Assembly: GCF_004342025.1 (NCBI RefSeq)
Contig: NZ_SLWN01000025.1
Span: 1-64,000, forward strand
Direction of reading: 5' to 3'
DNA: 64,000 nucleotides
Source of the DNA: Kribbella steppae
Lineage (GTDB): Bacteria > Actinomycetota > Actinomycetes > Propionibacteriales > Kribbellaceae
In this document: in pieces, positions 23,693 through 32,318 of the stretch
Position numbering within the stretch: the stretch's first letter is position 1
How the letters are laid out: each line of letters begins with the position of its first letter
The notes under the pieces: model-generated
Databases searched by the model: none
What the model was told of the DNA's origin: nothing
The model's input: the letters and a program-made list of their open reading frames with translations, nothing else
Program-made: the position numbers and the translations under genes

Positions 23693-24775
23693 TCAGCCGC
23701 AGATGGCCTTGTTGAGGAAGGCGTCGATGACGTCGTCGGAGTCGCCGGTGAAGTCGGGGGTCAGGGCGACAGTGACCTGGTGGTCGCCATCCGGGGTGGA
23801 GAAGGACCAGGTCTGGTAGGTGAGCGAATCGCCGTCGTTGCCGTAGACGATTCCGCAAGGGGTGTCTCGCCAAGCCAGGCCCAGCCCGTACGCACGACCC
23901 TCGACGGCCGGCTTCTTCATCTCGTCGAGGAGATGGGCCGGTAGGAGCTCGCCATCGAGGAGTGCGGTGAAGAAGCGGTTGAGGTCCGCCGTTGTGGAGA
24001 TCAGTTCGCCGCCGGCGCCGAAGATCGAAGGGTTCATCTCGGTGAAGTCGAGCAGACCGTCATCCGTCGGCACGTAGCCGTGCGGGTGCGGACCGGGGAT
24101 CCGGGTCGAGGTCCCGGGCATCTCGGTGCCCTTCAAGTGCAGCGGTTCGATCAGCCGGCGCTTGACCTCGTCGCCGTACGACTCGCCTGTCGCCTTCTCG
24201 ATGATCTCGCCGAGGAGGGTGTAGTTGGTGTTCGAATAGTCGAAGGCCTTGCCCGGCGGTTCGAACGTCGGAGGTTCGGCCAGGGCGCGTTGAATCACTT
24301 CCGTCGCGGTCCAGGTTTTCCAGCGGCCGGCCAGGATCTCCGGCGGCGTCAACGTGTCCTTGAAGTCGTACAAGCCGCTGGTGTGGTTGAGCAGATGGCG
24401 CACAGTGATGTTGTCACCGTTCGGAACGACTCCGGGCAGCCATTTCTCCACTGTGTCGTCCAGTCGCAGCTCGCCCTCGTCGACGAGTTGCAGTACGACG
24501 GTCGCGACAAACGTCTTCGTGACACTGCCGGCCCGGAACCGCCCGTTGACCGGGACATCTCGCGTCGTACCGAATTCAGCGACACCACTCGTGCCGCGCC
24601 ACAGGCGATGCCCGTCGCGCACCTCCGCGAGCGCACCCACCGCACTGGCGGACACGACGTTGTCCAACTCTCGCTGCAGGCCGGAGCGATCCGGTCCGGC
24701 AGCAGCCGCGGCCGGCGCCGCAATCACCGCCGACACAGTCGTCGCAGCCACCAGCACCTGTAGCACTCGCTTCAT
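23693..24775 (-). CDS. Secreted serine hydrolase (class C beta-lactamase / D,D-peptidase fold)
   Basis: 360 residues with a signal peptide (VLQVLVAATTVSAVIAAPAAAAA). The catalytic motifs are FRAGSVTKTFVATVVLQL (S-x-x-K) and FDYSNTNYTLLGEIIE (Y-x-N). Surrounding blocks VRHLLNHTSGLYDF and FFTALLDGELLP match the penicillin-binding-protein-like S12 family. Candidates are a D-alanyl-D-alanine carboxypeptidase or esterase rather than a true beta-lactamase. The 3' end converges on the NUDIX gene (31-base gap). Confidence 0.9.
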   Translation of the reverse strand: MKRVLQVLVAATTVSAVIAAPAAAAAGPDRSGLQRELDNVVSASAVGALAEVRDGHRLWRGTSGVAEFGTTRDVPVNGRFRAGSVTKTFVATVVLQLVDEGELRLDDTVEKWLPGVVPNGDNITVRHLLNHTSGLYDFKDTLTPPEILAGRWKTWTATEVIQRALAEPPTFEPPGKAFDYSNTNYTLLGEIIEKATGESYGDEVKRRLIEPLHLKGTEMPGTSTRIPGPHPHGYVPTDDGLLDFTEMNPSIFGAGGELISTTADLNRFFTALLDGELLPAHLLDEMKKPAVEGRAYGLGLAWRDTPCGIVYGNDGDSLTYQTWSFSTPDGDHQVTVALTPDFTGDSDDVIDAFLNKAICG

Positions 24776-24941
24776 CCCCAGCCCTCTCTGTCAGAACTTC
24801 GTCCAGAGCAAGCCTCGCGAAATCAGCCCGACAACAGATCCGGGAACGCCCTCCCTTCTCCCCGAAAGCCACCTGGGGGACGAACAAGCCGGCTCACCAG
24901 GCGGCGTCGCCTGGTGAGCCGTTTCAACCCCGATCAGCCTC

Positions 24942-25334
24942 CTAGGGGCGTAGTCGCCCGAAGAGCACGCGGCTCAGCAGCGCTGTGAGGATGAAGGCGA
25001 ACAGACCTGCGAGGGCCATGACGGAGACAACACAGGCCGCGTTCTTGGCCAGCACCAGTCGTGGGCTCCATCTGGTGAAGCCTTCCGACACCAGAGCGAT
25101 CGTTGCCAACAGCGCGAACCCAGTGGCAGCGAGCGCCAGCACCACGAGGTGATGCCCACCGAGCGTCGCCGTGGCAGTGAGCCTCGACGAGTGGTCGAGC
25201 CATGAACCGAAGGTGTACATCCAGACCACAGCCGCCAGGTCCGCCCCCATCAGGACCCACAGGCCCAGGACGGAACGAGACCTGGTGCGCATCGCCGCAT
25301 CCACTCGACCCGAGCGGTGCACCGTCGTCACCAT
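24942..25334 (-). CDS. Three/four-TM membrane protein of unknown function
   Basis: 130 residues. Hydrophobic segments are LGLWVLMGADLAAVVWMYTFG, HHLVVLALAATGFALLATIALV and AACVVSVMALAGLFAFILTALL, with a basic tail VLFGRLRP. No family recognised. The start overlaps the stop of the upstream gene (ATGGTGA), so it is the last gene of a three-gene cassette (26482 to 24942) and is translationally coupled to the cytosolic protein. Confidence 0.7.
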   Translation of the reverse strand: MVTTVHRSGRVDAAMRTRSRSVLGLWVLMGADLAAVVWMYTFGSWLDHSSRLTATATLGGHHLVVLALAATGFALLATIALVSEGFTRWSPRLVLAKNAACVVSVMALAGLFAFILTALLSRVLFGRLRP

Positions 25335-25888
25335 CTCCAGGCCGCCAATGGATACCAGAGCGCCGGGGTGCCGTCGCGCAGGGCTGGATCCAGACCGATC
25401 ACGCCGAAGACGATCGGGTCGAGGACAGCTTCCGCACCGGCGCGAACGAGTGAGCCGGCAGCCGAGAAGCCGCCGGCGACCCGGTCCAACGCGCGGACGA
25501 CTTTGGCCACGCCTGGGTGCTCCGGTACGGGACCCACTACCGTCCGAGCGACCTCGTCCGAGCAGGTCATCGGACCGCTGCGAAGTACGGGCAGAAGGGT
25601 GGAGACCGGGCCGTCAGGGTCGAGTTCGTGGGCAATGGCAATCTCGTCGAACTGCAGGCCGGCATCGACCAATCGCCGGAGCTGCGCGAGCTGCGCAGTG
25701 GGAACAAGATGACGGCCATCCGCGCCGCGGTGTGGATCGCGAGCAGCCGGCGTGACGAGGTATGGCACGGTGCCGTCCAACACAATCAGGGGGTCGTCGT
25801 GCCAGACGGCTCGCAGGACGGGGAGCTGAGGTACGTCGTCCCGATCGGAGACGCGCCGGACCGGGAACAACTCGAAGGTCGTGGGCAT
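25328..25888 (-). CDS. Cytosolic protein of unknown function in a membrane-protein cassette
   Basis: 186 residues, soluble. Notable stretches are LRAVWHDDPLIVLDGTVPYL, LVDAGLQFDEIAIAHELDPD and RSGPMTCSDEVARTVVG. No catalytic motif or family is recognised. GGAGG just upstream (forward CCTCC at ~25894-25898) supports the ATG at 25888. It lies between two membrane-protein genes on the same strand with a 24-base gap upstream and an overlap downstream, so the three products probably work together. Confidence 0.7.
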   Translation of the reverse strand: MPTTFELFPVRRVSDRDDVPQLPVLRAVWHDDPLIVLDGTVPYLVTPAARDPHRGADGRHLVPTAQLAQLRRLVDAGLQFDEIAIAHELDPDGPVSTLLPVLRSGPMTCSDEVARTVVGPVPEHPGVAKVVRALDRVAGGFSAAGSLVRAGAEAVLDPIVFGVIGLDPALRDGTPALWYPLAAWRW

Positions 25889-25912
25889 GGTTACCTCCTG
25901 AGGTCGGGTCGA

Positions 25913-26482
25913 TCAGGTGTGATCGGCAAAGAAGGCAAAGACCAGGACAAGCACGAGCATCGCGGCGAACATGATGACGACCGCCGCGAGGACGACGAGG
26001 AGGATGCCGCTCACCGATGCGAGGGTCAGGCCGGCCGCTGGTATCACCAGCCACAGGCCGTTCGCGCCCGCGCGGGTGAGGCCGCGCGTGAACACGGCCG
26101 TCGTGAGCAGGGCTGCGGTGCCTGCCGCGACGAGCGCGAGTGTCAGCTGCGGCTGCCCGCCGAATGTGGCCACCGAGCACGGGAGACCACGGCACGCCTC
26201 CGGATCGCGGAGGACCAGGACGAGCCCGACGCAACTGCCGGCACCTATGGCCACGAGGATCCACAGGGCGACCGTCGTACGCCGGGCAAAGGCGAGGCGG
26301 CCTTGTCGCCACGATCGGCTGGACGAGACGAAGTCGGACAGGGCGTCCTTGAGCCGATGGCCCTCGGACGACGGCGATGCGGGCGCATGCGGCGGCAGCA
26401 TCTTTGTGTGAGCGAGTTGGCCGGCCAGCGGTTCGTGCCGCTGGATCTCGGTCATGTGCCTGCCGGCGGCTGACCTCTTCAT
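25913..26482 (-). CDS. Four-TM membrane protein of unknown function
   Basis: About 189 residues from the ATG at 26482 (AGG seven bases upstream; an ATG at 26455 and a GTG at 26557 are alternatives). A polar N-terminus of ~70 residues is followed by helices TTVALWILVAIGAGSCVGLVL, LTLALVAAGTAALLTTAVF, LWLVIPAAGLTLASVSGILLV and VIMFAAMLVLVLVFAFF. The loop after helix 1 has two Cys (EACRGLPCS). It is the first gene of the cassette. No family is recognised. Confidence 0.68.
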   Translation of the reverse strand: MKRSAAGRHMTEIQRHEPLAGQLAHTKMLPPHAPASPSSEGHRLKDALSDFVSSSRSWRQGRLAFARRTTVALWILVAIGAGSCVGLVLVLRDPEACRGLPCSVATFGGQPQLTLALVAAGTAALLTTAVFTRGLTRAGANGLWLVIPAAGLTLASVSGILLVVLAAVVIMFAAMLVLVLVFAFFADHT

Positions 26483-26557
26483 TTGTGACCTGCTCTCGTC
26501 AAACGAACCCTGGGAGGGGCCGCCACGCGCCTTGAGCAGGCGATTCAGCACCCCCAC

Positions 26558-26860
26558 GCCATCCCTTTAAAGTGCCTACAGGGTGGCTTCGGTTGGCTAC
26601 ACGCAGAACTACCAATACCTACGGTAGAGCAGTAGAACTCGCCTGTCGCGGTAAATGCGTGTCGCTGACAAGGGCGCTCGCGGCGCGCTGCCAGCCGGGG
26701 AGCCTGATCCACAGCGGCCGGCCTGCTGAGAACGAGGAATCCCAGAGGCGTCCAACACGCGCTTTAAGTGGTCGGGAGTAGTATGGGTATTTTCGGGTGG
26801 AGATGGGTGTAGCATCGCCCTGGCTGCGCCAGCGACGTACGCAGGCGCCGACATTCGGGA
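26558..26860. other. Divergent intergenic region
   Basis: About 300 bases between the divergent membrane cassette and the XRE gene, AT-richer than its surroundings (TTTAAAGTGCC near 26566, AATACCTACGGTAG near 26611). It must contain promoters for both directions, but I see no clear palindromic operator. Confidence 0.4.
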
Positions 26861-27946
26861 GTGAGATTGGCCTCTTCACAAGCGGCCGTACGACTCGCCC
26901 AGAGGCTTCGGACTCTGCGCGAATCCCGTGAGCCTGCGCTGACTCAGGCTGGGCTGGCGCAAGCGCTGAGCCAAGATTCCCGGGTGGCGGTCGCGACGAT
27001 CAGTTCGTGGGAATCCCTGACCAACCCCAAGCTGCCCCCGGCGCCACGGTTGCGTTCCTACGCACAGTTCTTCTGCACGGACCGAGCGACCGACGGGGAC
27101 CCCCATCTCGTGCCCGAGCAGGACCTGTCGACGGAGGAACGAGAACGCTTCGAGGCACTCCACCAGGAACTGGTGGAGCTCCGCGACGCCGTCCGTAGCC
27201 ACGGCGCCGCGCTCGGCTCGCCGGCCGGCGATTCGCAGACCTGGGTCTTCGAGAGTGATCCCATCACGATCGTCTGCCCGGAGGCCCCCCTGGACGAGCG
27301 TCCCGCGCTGGCCAGCGAACGAGACCCCAACTACACCCGGATGTATCGGTACGCCGACCTGGACGCGCTGATCGAGTTGTGGGGTCACATCCGCGCCTCC
27401 AACCCAGACCTGCACGTCGTGCACGTGCTGCCGTCGGAGGTCACCGCGGACCACCTGTCCGGCCATCTGATCGTGCTCGGTGGTGTCGGCTGGAACGATG
27501 TGACCACTCGCCTGCTGAAGACTCTGCGCCAGCTGCCCATCTCCCAGGTCGAGGTCTCCGACCTGACGACCGGGGAGATCTTCAAGGCCAGCGGGCCGGG
27601 CGGCCAGGAGTTCCGCCCGCAGTTCGAGGAGACCGAAGACGGTCCCGTACTGGTCGAGGACGTCGCCCTCCTGACGCGGCTGCGTAACCCCTTCAATCAC
27701 AGCCGCACGCTCACCTTTTGCAACGGTGTCCACAGCCGTGGAGTGCTGGGAGCTGTGCGGACTCTCACCGATGTCAACGTCCGCGAGCGCAACGAGGCAT
27801 ATCTCGCCAACCAGTTCCCCGACGGATCGTTCGCGTTGCTCCTACGTGTGCCGGTGGTGCACGGTGAAGCGATCTCGCCCGAGCTGGCGATTCCCGAGAA
27901 TCGGCTGTACCAGTGGTCGCCCAGTCAGCAGGCGGCCGCCGGGTGA
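26861..27946 (+). CDS. XRE-type HTH protein with a large C-terminal sensor-like domain
   Basis: 361 residues. Residues ~8-75 form a Cro/C1-type HTH (RLAQRLRTLRES, ALTQAGLAQALSQDSRVAVATISSWES, LRSYAQFFC). The rest (from ~120) is a conserved-looking alpha/beta domain with VFESDPITIVCPEAPLDERP, DPNYTRMYRYADLDALIELW, HLIVLGGVGWNDVTTRLL and FCNGVHSRGVLGAVRTLTD. Proteins of this plan recur in streptomycetes and relatives, but I know no assigned function. The start is GTG at 26861 or TTG at 26867, the latter better spaced from GGGAG. Its TGA overlaps the next gene's GTG. Confidence 0.75.
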   Translation: MRLASSQAAVRLAQRLRTLRESREPALTQAGLAQALSQDSRVAVATISSWESLTNPKLPPAPRLRSYAQFFCTDRATDGDPHLVPEQDLSTEERERFEALHQELVELRDAVRSHGAALGSPAGDSQTWVFESDPITIVCPEAPLDERPALASERDPNYTRMYRYADLDALIELWGHIRASNPDLHVVHVLPSEVTADHLSGHLIVLGGVGWNDVTTRLLKTLRQLPISQVEVSDLTTGEIFKASGPGGQEFRPQFEETEDGPVLVEDVALLTRLRNPFNHSRTLTFCNGVHSRGVLGAVRTLTDVNVRERNEAYLANQFPDGSFALLLRVPVVHGEAISPELAIPENRLYQWSPSQQAAAG

Positions 27947-29220
27947 GTCGTCACATCAGGCACACACAGTCGCATGCATCGCTTCTGCGAGACGTGTCGG
28001 CCGCGTCCGTTCCGCCGACTCGCAGTCGCCTCGACGCGATCGTGGTTCCGGCCGCACGAGCCTCGCTGCAGCGCGTCATTTCGCTTTCTGCGGAGCTGTC
28101 CGTACCGCTGGTTCTGCTGTGCAGCCGGCAAGCAAGGATCGACAAGGTTGCCGAGCGCGTGGGAGCAACCTTCGGAGCCCGCGCGCTGATCGTCGAGGTA
28201 CCAGATGACTATCCACAGCCGTACGACGCCCAACGAACCTCCGATCGGAAATTCCGCTCCCTGAGCGCAGATCGTTCGAGCGACCTCAGCGTCAAGCGCA
28301 ACATCGGCCTCCTCCTCGCCCGCCTCCGCGGGTGGACCAAGATTCTTTTCATCGACGACGACATCTCGCAGATCCGCGGGCAGGACATCGCACGGCTCAC
28401 CGGCCACCTCGATCGTCATCCCGTCGCGGCGATGACCAGCCGGTACTTCCCCGACAACTCGGTGGTTTGTCACGCGCGCCGTCTCGCGGGGTACCGCCAA
28501 GACGTCTTTGTCAGCGGTGCTGTGCTGGGAGTCAACACGCAGCACCCGGCGCTGTCCTTCTTTCCTGACATCTACAACGAGGACTGGTTCTTCTTCGCGC
28601 GGCACGCGGCCGGACGCTCGCTGCCCAAGATCGGCGAGGTCCGACAAGACGCGTACGAACCGTTCGCCGACCCGGAGCGCGCCGGGCGCGAGGAGTTGGG
28701 TGACCTCCTTGCCGAGGGCCTCTACGCGATGTTCGAGAGCACGCCCGGATGGAAGTTCAGCGAGCAATTGGCGGCAGCCGGCACGGGCCATTGGCGGGAC
28801 TTCAAGGAAGACCGCCTGCGCATGATCGACGCGACCAAGAAGGCACTCGAGCACGCCCAGACCGCCACTGGCTCAGTCGACTACCCGACGATGTTGCGAG
28901 CGCTCGAGTCGCTACGGTTCGCCGAGAAGCACTTGTCGGCCATTGACCCCGACGTATGCGTCGAATTCATTGATGGCTGGCGGGAGGACGAACGCTGTTG
29001 GCAGAAGATGATGTCGGACCTCCCTACGACCCTCGGCGAGCGTGACGCCCTCGCCGAACTCGGGCTGAAGACGTGGATCTCGTGCGGTTACGGCAGCGCC
29101 GGCCCTCAGTCGGACTCCCCGGGGTACAAGGTCTTGAGTCTGAACCGGACCTCTGCCCGACCTGAGGCGTCCGCGAGGGGCTGGCTCTCGCCGGTGGGCT
29201 CGAAACCTAATCGCTCGTAG
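27943..29220 (+). CDS. GT-A-fold (GT2-like) glycosyltransferase of unknown role
   Basis: About 425 residues. It starts at GTG 27943 within GTGA, overlapping the XRE stop. The N-terminal half looks like a GT-A nucleotide-diphosphosugar fold: DAIVVPAARASLQRVISL, DLSVKRNIGLLLARLRGW, the metal site ILFIDDDISQIRG (DDD ~137-139) and the acid motif NEDWFFFARHA (~212). The C-terminal half is helical (ALESLRFAEKHLSAI). No membrane segment is seen. The last ~38 codons overlap the convergent GNAT gene and are low complexity, suggesting that the native end was lost. Confidence 0.65.
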   Translation: MSRHIRHTQSHASLLRDVSAASVPPTRSRLDAIVVPAARASLQRVISLSAELSVPLVLLCSRQARIDKVAERVGATFGARALIVEVPDDYPQPYDAQRTSDRKFRSLSADRSSDLSVKRNIGLLLARLRGWTKILFIDDDISQIRGQDIARLTGHLDRHPVAAMTSRYFPDNSVVCHARRLAGYRQDVFVSGAVLGVNTQHPALSFFPDIYNEDWFFFARHAAGRSLPKIGEVRQDAYEPFADPERAGREELGDLLAEGLYAMFESTPGWKFSEQLAAAGTGHWRDFKEDRLRMIDATKKALEHAQTATGSVDYPTMLRALESLRFAEKHLSAIDPDVCVEFIDGWREDERCWQKMMSDLPTTLGERDALAELGLKTWISCGYGSAGPQSDSPGYKVLSLNRTSARPEASARGWLSPVGSKPNRS

Positions 29221-29600
29221 ACCGCGCGCGCCTCGGCGTTGCCGTCCAGAACCCACAGAAACCAGTCCTCGACGTCGGGTTCCAGTTCGGCCAGGTACCG
29301 CAGGATCGCCCGCAGAACACCGGTCCGGCGATGCCCGCGCTCGACCCACACCGACTCGAGATACCGCTCATTCACCGGTCGCTCGTCATCCCGCAACGAG
29401 CAAGCCACGCCGATGATCCGACGCCCGATCCGCGGCACGACCCAGACGGCCGTCGCAAAGCAGTCTCGCCACTGCGACTCGGTCCAGGACGCAACCTCCT
29501 CGTAGGTGGAGATGTACGCGGCCGGCGAATCCTTGAGGGCTCGGAGGCGGACGTCCCTCAGGATCTCCCAGTCGTCGACCGCGAGCGCCTCAACAATCAA
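29106..29600 (-). CDS. GNAT-family N-acetyltransferase
   Basis: About 164 residues from TTG 29600, chosen because GGGAGGAGG lies 9 bases upstream; longer readings start with an implausible Cys-rich stretch. GNAT features are VEALAVDDWEILRDVRLRAL, GVACSLRDDERPVNERYLESV, VWVERGHRRTGVLRAILRYL (acetyl-CoA loop R-G-x-R-R-x-G) and AVYERLGFEPTG. The 3' end overlaps the GT-A gene by 115 bases on the opposite strand, an unusual amount. Confidence 0.85.
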   Translation of the reverse strand: MIVEALAVDDWEILRDVRLRALKDSPAAYISTYEEVASWTESQWRDCFATAVWVVPRIGRRIIGVACSLRDDERPVNERYLESVWVERGHRRTGVLRAILRYLAELEPDVEDWFLWVLDGNAEARAVYERLGFEPTGESQPLADASGRAEVRFRLKTLYPGESD

Positions 29601-29820
29601 TACCCGGGTCCTCCTCCCGACGTCTCTGCAATGACAACACAGACATCGGGGCATCGAGCCAGGTCCGGATGCAAAGCGGTGCGGTGTGCCATCCAGGACG
29701 TCCTGGGCGGCGACGATCAGGAGGTTGTCACCAGGCGGTGTCGTCTGGTGGAGGTGGTCGGTCAGCTCGGCTTTCGGGCCGACGCGGCAGGACCGTCGGT
29801 AGATAGTTGCCAGGTCGTCG

Positions 29821-30345
29821 TCATTTCGCTTCGTCCTTCTCGCAACTGCTTGGCTCGAGCATGATCACCGGGATGACGCGGTGGGACGCGCGGCTGCGGT
29901 ATCGCGCCCAGCCCGGATAGACGTCAATGGCGTACTGGAAGTAGTGCTCCCGCTCGGCACCCGCCAATTCGCGTGCAGTCATCGCGAGCCTCCGGGGGCC
30001 GATTCGTACGTCGGTGCGTTCGTGCGCGCGCAGGTTGTAGTACCAGGCCGGGTTGTGCCGCTGACCGTAGTTGGATGCGATCACCACCAACCGCTCGCCG
30101 TCGGGGAGGGCGAGCACCGGTATGGTGCGTGGCCGGCCGGTCCGCGCTCCGGTCGTCGTCAGCATCACCACTGGAAACCCGGAGACGATGGCGGAGAACG
30201 TCGTCCGACCGCCACTGGCGCGGAACACGACATGGTCGATGCGATGCAGCAATCGTGCACAGACCCAGGCTCCCGCGCGGGTTGCGGCCACCTGCCGGAC
30301 CACCCGCCGCAGAAGGCCCGCATCGCGATTGCCGTCCACCGTCAC
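29821..30345 (-). CDS. Deazaflavin (F420)-dependent nitroreductase-family protein (Ddn-like)
   Basis: 174 residues of the split-beta-barrel FDOR-B/Ddn family: VVMLTTTGARTGRPRTIPVLAL, then RLVVIASNYGQRHNPAWYYNL (the GxxxxPxWyyNL signature) and AHERTDVRIG. Members use reduced F420 to reduce quinones, nitroimidazoles or other acceptors. The GTG start (30343-30345) overlaps the stop of the PaaK-like gene (GTGA), making it the third gene of a tetR-paaK-ddn operon. Confidence 0.9.
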   Translation of the reverse strand: MTVDGNRDAGLLRRVVRQVAATRAGAWVCARLLHRIDHVVFRASGGRTTFSAIVSGFPVVMLTTTGARTGRPRTIPVLALPDGERLVVIASNYGQRHNPAWYYNLRAHERTDVRIGPRRLAMTARELAGAEREHYFQYAIDVYPGWARYRSRASHRVIPVIMLEPSSCEKDEAK

Positions 30346-31715
30346 GGCCTCGACTCGATGATGCGGAACTTGCCGGCGGCGTCGCGGCCGTCCTCGATTC
30401 GGGGCACCAACCGGACATCGAGCTTGATGCCCTCGACACCGAGCGCGGCGAGCTTCGCGCTGAGCCGGTCGGTGATGGCCGCGACGGCGAGCTCGGGCGC
30501 GGCATCCGCGCGCAGTGTCGCCGAGACGGTCAGCCTCGTCCGCTCGTGGAGGATCCGGTACTGCGACAGGTCGGCGACCGTGGCCATCGCGCTGCGCAGC
30601 GCGAGTGGGTGGACAGCCACATCGCCACCGCCGGCGGTTGGGAGGTGGAGAACGTCATCGCTGCGCCCGTCGAGCGAACTCAGCACGGCGAACGGCCGCC
30701 CGCAGGGGCAGGGCTGCGCAGCCGCAGTCGCGAGGTCGGTGACGACGTACCGGATCAGCGGCTGCGTCCGGTTGACGAGGTTGGTGACGAGCACTCGTTG
30801 GCCGCGCTGTCCGGCCGGCACCGGGCGGTTGTTGCCGTCGACAACCTCCACGATCGCCAGATCCTCGAACAGGTGCACCCCCGTGTGCTCGGAGCAGTGC
30901 GCACCGAGCATCGGCACCTCCGTCGTGCCGTAGATCTGGTACCACGGCACGTCCCACACGGCGCGGACCGCGCGGACCGTCTCGTCGGTGTGTGTCTCAC
31001 CCGAGGAGACGATCGTGGTCGGATCGATCCGCAGGCGACCGGCGGCACGTTCCGTCGCCAGCAACCCGAGCACCGACGGGTAGCTGTAGAGGAACTCAGG
31101 CCGAAACGCGTTGAGTCGCCCGACCAGATCTTCGATCGGTGCTGTCGCGTCGAGTCGGAGGACGCGGTGTGCACCGAAGTCGAGACTGCGCGACATGCGG
31201 TAGGTCACGTGCACCGAGCTCGCCGCGGCGACCGTGGCCACCCGCCTTCGCGGGAGGTGCGGGCGCAACCCCATGTACTCGTTGACGCGCAGCAGCCCGG
31301 CGAGGAACGTCCGCCACTCCTCGCGATCGGCGACGAAGACACCCCTGCGACCGGTGCTGCCGGCGGTCGCGACGACCCGGTAGACCCCGAGGTACAAGGC
31401 GTCTGTGGTGAGTCCGGCCAGGTGGGTCTCGAGGTCGGCCAGCCGCAAGCGCTGGTCGGTGACGATCTCATCGAAGTGATCCATCAGCGTTGCCTTGTCG
31501 ATCACCGGCAACTGGTCCAGCGTGACCTCGCCGTCGAGGTCGGCGTACAGCTTGCGGTAGAAGGGCGAGTGCGCCTTCGCATGACGAACGAGCTCGGCCA
31601 GCCGGGCGCGCTGATGCTCCCGTAGTTGCTCACGGCTCCAGCCGTCGTGGCTGAGCAGCTTGCGGGAGCGGGGAAACGCGACGGCCACGTCGGCCAACTG
31701 CCTCAGTGTGCTCAT
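30342..31715 (-). CDS. Phenylacetate-CoA ligase-like (PaaK/CapK) adenylate-forming enzyme
   Basis: 457 residues. AMP-binding features are LYLGVYRVVATAGSTGRRGVFV (P-loop-like S-T-G), YSYPSVLGLLA, IVSSGETHTDETVRA, WYQIYGTTEVPMLGAHC (Y-G-T-T-E adenylate motif) and QPLIRYVVTDLA. The C-PCG (CPCGRP) near the end is typical of PaaK proteins. Such enzymes activate aryl or acyl acids as adenylates and CoA thioesters. It overlaps tetR (ATGA) and the Ddn-like gene (GTGA), so all three are coupled. The acid substrate is unknown. Confidence 0.88.
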   Translation of the reverse strand: MSTLRQLADVAVAFPRSRKLLSHDGWSREQLREHQRARLAELVRHAKAHSPFYRKLYADLDGEVTLDQLPVIDKATLMDHFDEIVTDQRLRLADLETHLAGLTTDALYLGVYRVVATAGSTGRRGVFVADREEWRTFLAGLLRVNEYMGLRPHLPRRRVATVAAASSVHVTYRMSRSLDFGAHRVLRLDATAPIEDLVGRLNAFRPEFLYSYPSVLGLLATERAAGRLRIDPTTIVSSGETHTDETVRAVRAVWDVPWYQIYGTTEVPMLGAHCSEHTGVHLFEDLAIVEVVDGNNRPVPAGQRGQRVLVTNLVNRTQPLIRYVVTDLATAAAQPCPCGRPFAVLSSLDGRSDDVLHLPTAGGGDVAVHPLALRSAMATVADLSQYRILHERTRLTVSATLRADAAPELAVAAITDRLSAKLAALGVEGIKLDVRLVPRIEDGRDAAGKFRIIESRP

Positions 31716-32317
31716 CGGGACAGACCCTTCATGATGAATGCGGCCAGCTCGGCGAACCGTTCGTCGGGCACCCCGTCGGGATGCGCGAGACGCTCGAGCG
31801 TCAAGCCGTTGGCGAGCGCGGCGGCGGCCATGGCGACCTGATCGGTCCCTAGCACCAGACGCTCCCCGGTGCGCGCGAGCATCTCGTCGAGCATCCGGGC
31901 GATAGCCTGCTTCAGCGAATCGTGGCGCTCGGCGAACTGCTGACGGAGTTCCGGGTCGCGGGCTGCATGCGCCCAGAACTCGATGACCAGCGGCGACCAG
32001 CCGCGGTCGTTGCCACTGACCGTCGCGAACTGCCGGGCGAGTTGTTCGGCATGCTCGGCCGCGGTCGTCGCCGAGGCAGCCACGGCCTCCATCCGGCGTA
32101 TCCGCTCGGCCAGGTGTGCGTCGAGCACGGCGAGGAAGAGGTCGGCCTTGCCTCGAAACGCCGAGTAGACAGCGCCGGTGGAGAAGCCGGCCTCCGCGGC
32201 GACATCGGCGACCGAGGCCGCGTGATAGCCACGCTCGAGGAACACCCGCCGGGCCGCGTCGACCAGGTCGGCGCGCGTCCGAGCCTTGCTCTCCGCCCGG
32301 GTGAGACGTGCCTTCAT
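31712..32317 (-). CDS. TetR-family regulator, first gene of the tetR-paaK-ddn operon
   Basis: 201 residues. The N-terminal HTH is textbook: RADLVDAARRVFLERGYHAASVADVAAEAGFSTGAVYSAFRGKADLF. The C-terminal ligand domain (WSPLVIEFWAHAARDPELRQQF) is typical of regulators of aromatic or acyl metabolism. A perfect palindrome (32319-32348) lies directly upstream of the start codon, so it almost certainly represses its own operon. The ligand may be the acid or the CoA ester made by the PaaK-like enzyme. Confidence 0.92.
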   Translation of the reverse strand: MKARLTRAESKARTRADLVDAARRVFLERGYHAASVADVAAEAGFSTGAVYSAFRGKADLFLAVLDAHLAERIRRMEAVAASATTAAEHAEQLARQFATVSGNDRGWSPLVIEFWAHAARDPELRQQFAERHDSLKQAIARMLDEMLARTGERLVLGTDQVAMAAAALANGLTLERLAHPDGVPDERFAELAAFIMKGLSR

Positions 32318-32318
32318 G

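Noticed and set aside
26861..27946. Phage-type repressor
   Set aside because: The HTH is XRE-like, but the large C-terminal domain and coupling to a GT-A-like enzyme do not fit a phage repressor, and no phage genes are adjacent.
16978..29600. Intact prophage or ICE
   Set aside because: Only an integrase tail is present; no replication, transfer, capsid or lysis genes are seen, and no second attachment site was found by eye.
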